Shown here: one piece after another, positions 1 to 6,243 of the stretch
Layout of the letters: each line of letters opens with the position of its first letter
How positions within the stretch are numbered: position 1 is the first letter of the stretch
Origin: JAXGTD01 sp040775095
Lineage (GTDB): Bacteria; Pseudomonadota; Gammaproteobacteria; Chromatiales; Chromatiaceae
Assembly: GCA_040775095.1 (NCBI GenBank)
Contig: JAXGTD010000139.1
Location: 1 to 10,374, forward strand
Length of the DNA stretch: 10,374 nucleotides
Reading direction: 5' to 3'
Notes under the pieces: model-generated
Database searches by the model: none
Told to the model about the DNA's origin: nothing
What the model saw: only the letters and a program-made list of their open reading frames with translations
Program-made: the position numbers and the translations under genes

Positions 1-198
1 GAAGCGGCGCACGTGCTCGGCGCCGGGGCCAAGGGCGTACATCACCATGCCGCCAAGGACCAGAGCCATAGCGCAGAGGAAGACGACGGCGATAACGCCG
101 ATCAAGGCCGAGTGCATCGCGGCGCCAAACCAGGTGCCGAGCAGGATGCTCAGCGCCAGCGCGACGGCGGTGAATGTGTCGATGGTGCGCTTGGGCAT
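1..198 (-). CDS. Small two-helix membrane protein, C-terminus outside the window
   Basis: An open frame starts at the ATG on the minus strand at 198-196 and runs 66 codons to the window edge without a stop. The protein begins MPKRTIDTF and then has two hydrophobic stretches, at about residues 9-26 and 32-56. It reads as a small inner-membrane protein with both helices close together. Third codon positions are almost all G or C, as expected for a real gene in this genome, while the opposite-strand reading is low-complexity and unconvincing. It is divergent from the tape measure gene, with only 16 bases between the two start codons. Lying beside a phage tail gene, it could be a holin-like or moron-type phage protein. 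That is inference; I do not recognise the family. Confidence 0.55.
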   Translation of the reverse strand, partial: MPKRTIDTFTAVALALSILLGTWFGAAMHSALIGVIAVVFLCAMALVLGGMVMYALGPGAEHVRRF

Positions 199-214
199 AC
201 CTGGAGTCTAGCAG

Positions 215-952
215 ATGGCCGGCGGTAAAAATCTGAACGTCAGCGTGATTGTCGGGCTGGTGGACCGATTGCCAAAGCCATTGGCTGGGCTGCAACGCAA
301 CCTCAAGGGCACGTTCAACGCCACCGCCAACATGACCTTCGTCGGCGACGCCCTCGGGCGCACCGGCCAGGCCATGACGCGCCCGCTGATCGGCGCCGCG
401 CAGGCCGCCATGACGTTCGAGTCGGCGATGGCCGAGGTGCGCAAGGTGGTGGACTTTCCGACGCCGGATGGCGCCGGGCAGCTCGCCGACACGCTCGAGC
501 GCATGACGCGCACGCTCCCGCTCACGGCCGAGCAGCTCGCCGAGATCGCCGCCGCCGGTGGCCAATTGGGGCTGGACGCGGGGGCGCTGCCGGCCTACGT
601 GGAGACGGTGGCGAAGGCCGCCACTGCCTTCGATATGCTGCCGGGGGCGGCCGGCGAGGCGTTCGCCAAACTGGCCAATGTCTACGCGATCCCGATCGGG
701 CAGATCGGCGGCCTCGGGGATGCCATCAATCAACTCAGCAACAACACCGCGGCCAAGGCCAGCGAGATCGTGCAGGCGACGATGCGCGTCGGCGGGCAAG
801 GGCGGCAGTTCGGCCTGAGCGCTGAGCAGGTGGCGGCGTTGTCGGCCACGCTCATCGGGCTCGGCAAGGCGCCCGAGGTGGCCGGTACCGGCATCAACGC
901 GTTGCTGACCAAGCTGCAGACGGCCACGTGTTCCCCGCGCCCGCGGGGATGA
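215..952 (+). pseudogene. Phage tail tape measure protein, N-terminal fragment cut by a CRISPR repeat
   Basis: The N-terminus of a phage tail tape measure protein (phage minor tail/TP901 type), which sets tail length and is packed inside the tail tube. Recognisable parts are the early MTFVGDALGRTGQAMTRPL stretch, the MTFESAMAEVRKVVDF block and the segment ending GTGINALLTKLQTA, all typical of the conserved N-terminal core of this family. A GGAG ribosome site at 203-206 lies 8 bases before the ATG, supporting this start. Family members are usually several hundred to over a thousand residues long, but here only about 237 residues (bases 215-927) are phage-like. The last codons (TCSPRPRG and stop at 950-952) are encoded by the CRISPR repeat itself, so the frame is broken there and the central coiled coil and C-terminus are missing. 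Either a rearrangement or an assembly join has truncated it. Confidence 0.85.
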
Positions 953-1139
953 ACCGTCACAGGATCTCGTCAGCACGGTACCGGGGCGGTGTTCCCCGCG
1001 CCCGCGGGGATGAACCGACCCAGCCTCTGCGCTACGCCTCGACGCCGCCGTGTTCCCCGCGCCCGCGGGGATGAACCGGCAGGGTCGGTGACGGTTCACC
1101 GCGCTCAGTCGTGTTCCCCGTGCCCGCGGGCCATGCGTT
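928..1139 (+). CRISPR. Type I-E CRISPR mini-array: three perfect repeats, one degenerate, three spacers
   Basis: Perfect 29-bp repeats lie at 928-956, 989-1017 and 1050-1078. Each begins GTGTTCCCCGCG and ends GGGGATGAACCG, with the CCCCGCG/CGCGGGG inverted repeat in the middle, the classic type I-E form. A fourth copy at 1111-1139 keeps the first 20 bases with one change (C to T at 1121) and then diverges (CCATGCGTT), as leader-distal terminal repeats often do. Spacers at 957-988, 1018-1049 and 1079-1110 are all exactly 32 bp, the usual I-E length. By the usual I-E orientation the leader should lie to the left, where the phage tape measure gene now abuts repeat 1 directly. The array is therefore the leader-distal end of a longer array. 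No cas gene is in the window. Confidence 0.97.
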
Positions 1140-1187
1140 GGCGCTCTCGCGGGGCTCTGAGCAGTCACGATCAGGCGGCACGGCGGG

Positions 1188-1487
1188 CTAGGCTGAAGGC
1201 TCCGCGCCAGCGGGGTTGAGCCGGTCTCGCAGGGCCTTTCCCGGTCTGAAACGCGGCACGTGTCGCCCACCCAGTGCAACGGGTTCACCGGTTCGGGGGT
1301 TACGCCCGATCCGCGGTGAGAGGAAGTGGACAGAAAAGCTGCCAAACCCCCGGATCTCGATGCGCTCGCCACGGCCTAGCGACTCACTCATCTGTTCGAG
1401 TATCACCCGCACGGCCGCGTCGACATCCTCCGCGCTGAAATCCGCCTGTTTATGCTCGAGACGTTCGATCAGTTCCGACTTGGTCAT
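1188..1487 (-). CDS. ihfB: Integration host factor subunit beta
   Basis: The 99-residue product matches IHF-beta, the partner of IHF-alpha in the sequence-specific DNA-bending protein used in replication, recombination, transcription control and CRISPR spacer integration. Typical features are the MTKSELIERL start, IEIRGFGSF before the DNA-binding ribbon, GRNPRTGEPV at the ribbon tip with the proline that intercalates in IHF and HU proteins, and PRFRPGKALRDRLN at the end. The length is close to the usual 94-100. An AAGGTG ribosome site (minus strand, 1499-1494) lies 6 bases upstream of the ATG. In many proteobacteria ihfB follows rpsA, but no rpsA precedes it here, so it stands alone in a separate transcription unit. 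It converges on the CRISPR array. It could be a second copy of ihfB rather than the only one. Confidence 0.93.
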   Translation of the reverse strand: MTKSELIERLEHKQADFSAEDVDAAVRVILEQMSESLGRGERIEIRGFGSFSVHFLSPRIGRNPRTGEPVALGGRHVPRFRPGKALRDRLNPAGAEPSA

Positions 1488-1726
1488 CTACGACACCTTG
1501 GCTCTTGGCCGAGTTGGGGAATCAGAGAGGACAGACGTGGTCGACATGCGCCCCCTGGCGGTTGCGATCGCCACCAACGGGACACCCTTGGTGCAGGCGG
1601 GCCCGGCGCATGCCCGGTCGAGCAGGGCTGGGCCCCGGGGCGTCGCGCATGGGCACCACTCTGCAGGCGCTTCTTAAAGCAGGCTCTGTCAATCAAACGA
1701 CAACTATCAATGGATATTAAGAAATT

Positions 1727-1755
1727 TTGACCTATCCACTGTAACTGTGGATAAA
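1727..1755 (+). promoter_or_regulatory. Putative sigma70 promoter overlapping a DnaA-box dyad
   Basis: A -35 box TTGACC (1727-1732) and a -10-like GATAAA (1750-1755) are separated by 17 bases. The spacer contains the inverted repeat TATCCAC/GTGGATA, so a protein bound there would sit over the promoter. The -35 box is good and the -10 box is weak (4 of 6). The next plus-strand gene is pabB, about 370 bases downstream. Confidence 0.4.
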
Positions 1756-1766
1756 GCTGTGCAAAA
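1732..1766. promoter_or_regulatory. Cluster of DnaA-box-like sites
   Basis: A perfect DnaA box (TTATCCACA on the minus strand) lies at 1746-1754. A one-mismatch copy (TTTTGCACA on the minus strand) lies at 1758-1766, 12 bases away in the same orientation. A weaker one (CTATCCACT on the plus strand, 7 of 9) lies at 1732-1740 facing the other two. Together they could bind DnaA as an autorepression-type or titration site. They sit next to an AT-rich stretch at 1690-1730. Confidence 0.4.
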
Positions 1767-1826
1767 CGCCCCAAATCCTCCTCTCAGACCACGGGATTCG
1801 TGGCGTGCTGTTGCATTGGACAAGAA

Positions 1827-1854
1827 TTGACCAGCACACTGAATCCAATACAAT
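1827..1854 (+). promoter_or_regulatory. Putative sigma70 promoter upstream of pabB
   Basis: A -35 box TTGACC (1827-1832, 5 of 6) and a -10 box TACAAT (1849-1854, 5 of 6) are 16 bases apart. This is the best promoter match in the gap. Transcription would start near 1861 and read toward pabB with an untranslated leader of about 265 bases. A small palindrome covers the expected start region. Confidence 0.5.
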
Positions 1855-1864
1855 CATAAGCATA

Positions 1865-1877
1865 CAGTATATTACTG
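1865..1877. promoter_or_regulatory. 13-bp palindrome at the presumed transcription start, possible operator
   Basis: CAGTA, TAT, TACTG forms a perfect dyad about 11 bases after the TACAAT -10 box. A repressor bound here would block the promoter. It is not a LexA box, because the half-sites are in the opposite order. I do not recognise the regulator. Confidence 0.3.
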
Positions 1878-2126
1878 ATAAATGAAGTAGCATTGTCGCG
1901 CGGCGCGGGCAGCCGCGGCGGCGCGCCCTCGGCGAGTGCGTTGCGTCGGCGCGCGGGCGCGCGATCATGCGCCCCGACGACCCACCCCCGTTGGGCCGGT
2001 AGGTGGTTCGATGCACCCGTGCAAGCCGCCGGTCATGGCCCGACCGGGTCCTGCCTGGACATCGGTGGGGGTTTGCGACAGCCTGCTACAGCGCTCACGC
2101 CGCTTCACTGAGCTCGCGCCTATCCT

Positions 2127-3512
2127 ATGCCTCTGCTGACCGACATCCCCTATCCGGCCGACAGCGCCGCGCTGTTCGCGCACCTGGCACCCCAGCCTTG
2201 GGCCGTCTTCCTCGACAGCGGTTGGCCACTTAGCGATGCAGGCCGTTACGATATCCTGACGGCCGATCCGTACCTAACGCTGAGCACGCGCGGTGCGCTG
2301 ACCGAGATCCGCACCCGCGAGGGCATGTCCCTGTCACCGGACGACCCTTTCGATCTGGTGCGCCGGATGCTCGGGCAACCGATGGACCCCATCGCCGGGC
2401 TGCCGTTCCGCGGCGGCGCCGCGGGCTGGTTTGGCTACGATCTGGGCCGGCGTATCGAGCGCCTTCCGGTATTGGCGCGCGACGCCGAGCGACTCCCGGA
2501 CCTGGCCGTTGGCCTCTATGACTGGGCGGTGGTGGTCGACCACGCCGAGAGGCTCGCGTGGCTGGTGGGCGCCGGTCGCGACCCGCGCACCCGTCCGCGC
2601 TGGCGCGAGCTCGTGGCGGCATTCAAGAGACCGGCCCCGACCAGGTCGCCCGGCGGTTTCGAGGTGGCCGGCGCGGTGCACGGCAATCTGAGTCGGGCGC
2701 AGTACCGGCGCGCGTTCGCGCGCGTCCAGGCCTACATCCGCGCGGGCGACTGTTACCAGGTCAATCTGGCCCAGCGTTTTGCAACCAGGGCCACCGGCGA
2801 TCCCTGGTCCGCCTATCGGCAGCTGCGCGCGACCAACCCCGCGCCCTTCTCCGCCTATCTGTCGACGCCCTTCGCGAAGATCCTCAGCTCATCGCCCGAA
2901 CGCTTCCTGAAGCTGCGCGACGGACAGGTCGAGACCAGGCCCATCAAGGGGACCCGCCCGCGCGGGACCAACCCCGGGATGGACGCCGAGCTGGCCCGGG
3001 CGCTGTTACAGAGCGCCAAGGACCGGGCGGAGAACCTGATGATCGTGGACCTGCTGCGCAACGACCTCGGCCGTGTCTGTCGGCCGGGCAGTATCCGCGT
3101 GCCCGAGCTGTTCCAACTCGAGAGCTACGCGAGCGTACACCATCTCGTCAGCACGGTCGTCGGCGAGCTGGCAGCGGGCGAAGACGCCCTGTCGCTACTG
3201 CGGGCCTGTTTCCCGGGCGGCTCGATCACCGGCGCCCCGAAGATTCGGGCGATGCAGATCATCGAGGAGCTGGAACCCCATCGCCGGGGCGTGTATTGTG
3301 GCGCGATCGGCTACCTGGGCTTTGATGGCGCCATGGACACCAACATTGCGATCCGCACCCTGGTGCAAGGCGCGGGCAGCTTGCGATGCTGGGCCGGAAG
3401 CGGGATCGTATCTGATTCGGATGCCGACCAGGAATACCAGGAGATCTTCGACAAGGCGGCCAGCCTGCTGCGCCTGCTGGAAGGCAATCGGCTCGCGGAC
3501 GCGGGCATCTGA
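2127..3512 (+). CDS. pabB: Aminodeoxychorismate synthase component I
   Basis: This 461-residue chorismate-binding enzyme converts chorismate, with ammonia from the PabA glutaminase, to 4-amino-4-deoxychorismate, the precursor of p-aminobenzoate for folate. The PIKGT motif (residues 272-276) carries the lysine that marks PabB; anthranilate synthase TrpE has PIAGT. Other family blocks are SSSPERFLKL, DRAENLMIVDLLRNDLGRV, VHHLVSTVVGEL, CFPGGSITGAPKIRAMQIIEELE, GAIGYLGF and a C-terminal GSGIVSDSDADQEYQE. The N-terminus (PWAVFLDSG, GRYDILTADP) is also PabB-like, so the ATG at 2127 fits even though no strong ribosome site is visible. The length is near the E. coli enzyme (453). No pabA or pabC lies beside it. 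A transcript could come from the promoters at 1727 or 1827. Confidence 0.93.
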   Translation: MPLLTDIPYPADSAALFAHLAPQPWAVFLDSGWPLSDAGRYDILTADPYLTLSTRGALTEIRTREGMSLSPDDPFDLVRRMLGQPMDPIAGLPFRGGAAGWFGYDLGRRIERLPVLARDAERLPDLAVGLYDWAVVVDHAERLAWLVGAGRDPRTRPRWRELVAAFKRPAPTRSPGGFEVAGAVHGNLSRAQYRRAFARVQAYIRAGDCYQVNLAQRFATRATGDPWSAYRQLRATNPAPFSAYLSTPFAKILSSSPERFLKLRDGQVETRPIKGTRPRGTNPGMDAELARALLQSAKDRAENLMIVDLLRNDLGRVCRPGSIRVPELFQLESYASVHHLVSTVVGELAAGEDALSLLRACFPGGSITGAPKIRAMQIIEELEPHRRGVYCGAIGYLGFDGAMDTNIAIRTLVQGAGSLRCWAGSGIVSDSDADQEYQEIFDKAASLLRLLEGNRLADAGI

Positions 3513-3683
3513 ACCCGGTGGCCCTCGCGGGGCATGGCACACGAAACCGGTCGTCGGCAATTCACCCGACGTATCTGGGCTGGAAGATGGCGGCAGGCGA
3601 CGATATCTTATGGGTCACGGGGCGTCGCCGCGAGCCCCATGGCAGGCGCTGGCATCCCATCGCCATCCTCGGAGTATCGCCGC

Positions 3684-4775
3684 ATGACATCCCCGCCCAA
3701 TGCCAATGCCGATCCGCCGCGGCACTCGGCCCCGGATTGCCCGCCGTCTCCAGCACAGCGCCCGGCGCATGGCGCGCAGGAGCCTGGCAACGCCTTGGTT
3801 GACCGATTCGGACGGCGCATCACCTATCTGCGCCTCTCGCTGACCGACCGCTGCAATTTCCGCTGTGTCTATTGCATGGAGTCCGACGAGCGCTTTGCGG
3901 CGGCCGATCAGCTGCTGACGCTCGACGAGCTGGCCCAGGTGGCCGCGGCCTTCGTCGACCTCGGGGTCGGCAAGATCCGCCTGACCGGGGGCGAGCCGCT
4001 GGTGCGCCGGGGCGCGCTGGATCTGATTCGCCGTATCACCGTGCTCCCAGGTCTCGCGGAGTTGGTCATTACCACCAACGGTACGCGCCTGGAACGGCTC
4101 GCCGGCGACCTCCGGGCGGCGGGCGTGAGCCGCATCAACATCAGCCTCGATAGTCTGCGGCCCGAGCGGTTTCGCGCCATGACGCGTAATGGAGAGCTCT
4201 CGCCGGTGCTACGCGGTATCGACGCGGCAATCGCGGCCGGATTCGATCGAATCAAGCTCAATGTCGTGATCCTCCGAAACCGCAATCATGACGAGGTCAT
4301 CGATCTCGTTCGATTCGCGATGGACAAGGGCCTCAACATCAGCTTCATCGAGGAGATGCCGCTGGGTGCCGTTGGCGACCACGATCGTGCGCAAGCCTAC
4401 TACTCGAGTGACCGAATCCGCGCGGACCTGGAGGGCGCGCTGACACTGATCCCAACCACCGAGAGCACGGGCGGACCGGCGCGCTATTTCCGTATACGCG
4501 GCTCCGACACCCGCGTTGGCTTCATCTCACCGCATAGCCACAACTTCTGCGGCGACTGCAATCGCGTACGCGTGACGGCCGAGGGGTTGCTGCTGCTCTG
4601 CCTCGGGCAGGAGCATTCCCTCGACCTGCGTGCCATCGTGCGGGCCTATCCCGCGGACCCGGTGCGCTTGAGAGCGGCCATCGTCGACGCGATGAGGATA
4701 AAGCCCGAAGGCCACGATTTCGACTTGAAGGCCAGACCGGTCATCTTTCGGCACATGAACAAGACTGGTGGCTGA
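3684..4775 (+). CDS. moaA: GTP 3',8-cyclase, molybdenum cofactor biosynthesis
   Basis: MoaA is a radical SAM enzyme that rearranges GTP to 3',8-cyclo-GTP, the first step toward molybdopterin, together with MoaC. The N-terminal cluster motif C57-x3-C61-x2-C64 (in TDRCNFRCVYC), the TGGEPLVRR block, and the second cluster motif C289-x2-C292-x13-C306 are all present. The protein ends in the double glycine (NKTGG) that MoaA inserts into its active site. I chose the ATG at 3684 because a GGAG site at 3671-3674 lies 9 bases before it; the longer frame from 3534 has no family support. The protein is 363 residues, longer than the usual 330-340, because of a proline- and alanine-rich extension of about 35 residues before LVDRFGRR. 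The 171-bp gap from pabB shows no obvious terminator and no molybdenum-cofactor riboswitch that I can recognise. Confidence 0.93.
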   Translation: MTSPPNANADPPRHSAPDCPPSPAQRPAHGAQEPGNALVDRFGRRITYLRLSLTDRCNFRCVYCMESDERFAAADQLLTLDELAQVAAAFVDLGVGKIRLTGGEPLVRRGALDLIRRITVLPGLAELVITTNGTRLERLAGDLRAAGVSRINISLDSLRPERFRAMTRNGELSPVLRGIDAAIAAGFDRIKLNVVILRNRNHDEVIDLVRFAMDKGLNISFIEEMPLGAVGDHDRAQAYYSSDRIRADLEGALTLIPTTESTGGPARYFRIRGSDTRVGFISPHSHNFCGDCNRVRVTAEGLLLLCLGQEHSLDLRAIVRAYPADPVRLRAAIVDAMRIKPEGHDFDLKARPVIFRHMNKTGG

Positions 4776-5106
4776 TTGCCGTCGCTGAACACCCACCCTG
4801 AGCGGATCTCTTCGGGGATCGATGCGCCGGGAGGCGGGAAACGCTGCCCGCGCCGGCGCCCCCGCCAGAGGGTATGATGAGAAAGGGTAGCGGACAGCTT
4901 ACGCATGCCCTGTGCCGTCGGACGGGTCATGCCCGCCCCGGCTGCCGGCGTCGGGGTTGTGACCCGGCGGCCGGGCGCTGCCGACACGAACCGCATCCTG
5001 CACGAGTAAGGTGCGGGGTTGGTCCGATGGTGCGCTACGATCCCTCAACGGAGACTGGCGAACGTGGCGGGAATCCTCCGCCCGTCGCCCCATGAAGGTG
5101 ATGGAT
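4776..5106. other. Gene-free gap between moaA and the FHA-EAL gene, with a GC hairpin
   Basis: No convincing gene is seen in this 331-bp stretch. A 12-bp stem (4937-4948 with 4964-4975, one G-U pair, 15-base loop) could form in the transcript. It has no following U-run, so it is not a standard terminator. A TATGAT hexamer at 4873-4878 resembles a -10 box but has no good -35 box. The gap makes it likely that the FHA-EAL gene has its own promoter. Confidence 0.35.
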
Positions 5107-6243
5107 ATGACGCCTAAACGGGGTCCTAAGCCGACCGCGCAATGGTTTCTGGAAGGATCATTGGGACGTGGGCGCACCTGGCGCGTACCGATCGAGACAC
5201 TCCCGTTCACGATCGGTCGCCACGAAGACGCGAGTCTGACGATCTCGTCGAAAGAGGTGTCGCGGCATCACGCCCGGATCTACGAGGTGGATGGTGCGCT
5301 TCGGATGATCGACCTCGGCAGTACGAATGGCTCGTTCGTGAACCGGCAACCGCTGCGCAATTCCCAGAACGACGTGCAGTTGCATGCCGGTGACATCATC
5401 CACTTCGGCATGCTGGAGTTTCGCTTCGTCGTCGCGGGTGAGGATGCCGAGCGGGCACCCGAACCGGACAATGATACGGATCTGACCTGCTTCGTCGACG
5501 ACCGCGAGCCACCGCCGTTGTTTCTGAGCTGTGCCGGCGACTTTCGCTCGATGCTCAGGCTTGGCGCGGTTTCCGCGCGCTTCCAGCCCATCGTGCGACT
5601 GAGCGACGGCGCACTGTTCGGTCACGAGCTCCTCGGCCGCGGCGCCTTCGAGGGACTCCCCGAGAGCCCACTCGAGTTGTTCAACATCGCCGAGCACCTC
5701 GGTCTGGAGGTGGCGCTGAGCCAACTGTTCCGACGCGTCGGTGTCGCGGAGAGCAGGCGCCTGAAGAATCGCGGCATGTTGTTCATCAATATGCACCCCT
5801 CGGAGATCGAGCTCAGCGGACTCCTGGCCGCGTTGCAGGAGCTTCGGGATCAGGAACCGTCGGCACCCTTTACGTTAGAGGTCCACGAAAAGACCGTCAC
5901 CGACACCGCGCTGATGAAACGGCTGCAGGCGGCCCTGAAGGATATGCAGATCAAGCTTGCCTACGACGACTTTGGCGCGGGCCAGGCGCGCATGGTCGAG
6001 CTGGTCCAGACCCCACCTGACTTCCTGAAATTCGATATCGGCCTGATCCGCGATATCCACGTTCAACCGCCGCGCGGTCGCCAGTTCGTCAAGACACTGG
6101 TGGATATCGCCAAGGAGCTTGGCATCGTGACGCTCGCAGAGGGCGTCTCGGTCGCGGAGGAGGCGCAGGTCTGCGCCGAGCTTGGGTTCGAATTCGCGCA
6201 GGGCTATCACTACGCGCACCCGTTCAAGCTCTCGGAGCCCTGA
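5107..6243 (+). CDS. FHA domain fused to EAL c-di-GMP phosphodiesterase
   Basis: The N-terminal FHA domain (about residues 28-108) binds phosphothreonine peptides; its key motifs are G37-R38, S52-R-H-H and D69LGSTNGSFVN79. After a linker of about 50 residues comes an EAL domain (about 155-375), which hydrolyses c-di-GMP to pGpG. The metal and catalytic positions look intact: E174 (in ELLGR, the EAL motif), N228 (FINM), E258 (LEVHE), D287-D288 (YDDFGAG), K308 (KFD), E345 (AEGVS) and Q365 (AQGY). An active enzyme is therefore likely. No signal peptide or membrane segment is seen, so it is probably cytoplasmic. I chose the ATG at 5107 because AAGGTG at 5095-5100 lies 6 bases before it; in-frame ATGs at 5092 and 5101 lack well-spaced sites. 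The length is then 378 residues. The FHA part suggests control by a Ser/Thr kinase or recruitment to a phosphorylated partner. No kinase gene is in the window. Confidence 0.9.
   Translation: MTPKRGPKPTAQWFLEGSLGRGRTWRVPIETLPFTIGRHEDASLTISSKEVSRHHARIYEVDGALRMIDLGSTNGSFVNRQPLRNSQNDVQLHAGDIIHFGMLEFRFVVAGEDAERAPEPDNDTDLTCFVDDREPPPLFLSCAGDFRSMLRLGAVSARFQPIVRLSDGALFGHELLGRGAFEGLPESPLELFNIAEHLGLEVALSQLFRRVGVAESRRLKNRGMLFINMHPSEIELSGLLAALQELRDQEPSAPFTLEVHEKTVTDTALMKRLQAALKDMQIKLAYDDFGAGQARMVELVQTPPDFLKFDIGLIRDIHVQPPRGRQFVKTLVDIAKELGIVTLAEGVSVAEEAQVCAELGFEFAQGYHYAHPFKLSEP

Larger units (their letters stand above)
1675..1890. other. AT-rich intergenic island between ihfB and pabB
   Basis: Bases about 1675-1890 are clearly AT-rich compared with the strongly GC-rich sequence on both sides, and I find no convincing gene in them. 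The island contains two sigma70-like promoters, a group of DnaA-box-like sites and a 13-bp palindrome, each listed separately. The GC-rich stretch to its left (1488-1674) and the very GC-rich stretch to its right (about 1890-2126) also lack a recognisable gene, and the open frames there are low-complexity. The island probably acts as a control region for pabB or for a small untranslated RNA. That is inference. Confidence 0.5.

Noticed and set aside
13..228. Plus-strand open frame at the left edge
   Set aside because: The product is low-complexity and unlike a protein family. The minus-strand reading of the same bases has two membrane helices and better codon use.
989..1219. Open frame through the CRISPR array
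   Set aside because: It is an artefact of repeated GC-rich repeat sequence and includes no recognisable domain.
1664..1692. Minus-strand promoter for ihfB based on TTGACA (1692-1687)
   Set aside because: No -10 box is found at the proper spacing.
1690..1770. Chromosomal replication origin
   Set aside because: Only one perfect DnaA box and two near matches are present, and no usual neighbours (dnaA, dnaN, mnmG, rpmH) are visible. A DnaA-regulated or titration site is the safer reading.
2127..3512. Anthranilate synthase (trpE)
   Set aside because: The PIKGT motif and the PabB-type N-terminus favour aminodeoxychorismate synthase; TrpE carries PIAGT.
3596..3629. Hairpin between pabB and moaA as a terminator or riboswitch
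   Set aside because: The 7-bp stem has a 20-base loop and no U-run, and it does not resemble the molybdenum-cofactor riboswitch.
3534..3683. Longer moaA start at 3534
   Set aside because: It lacks a good ribosome site, the extra residues are not MoaA-like, and the ATG at 3684 has a GGAG site at proper spacing.
5011..5106. Longer start for the FHA-EAL gene, including ATGs at 5092 and 5101
   Set aside because: No ribosome site fits these starts, while AAGGTG at 5095-5100 fits the ATG at 5107 well.
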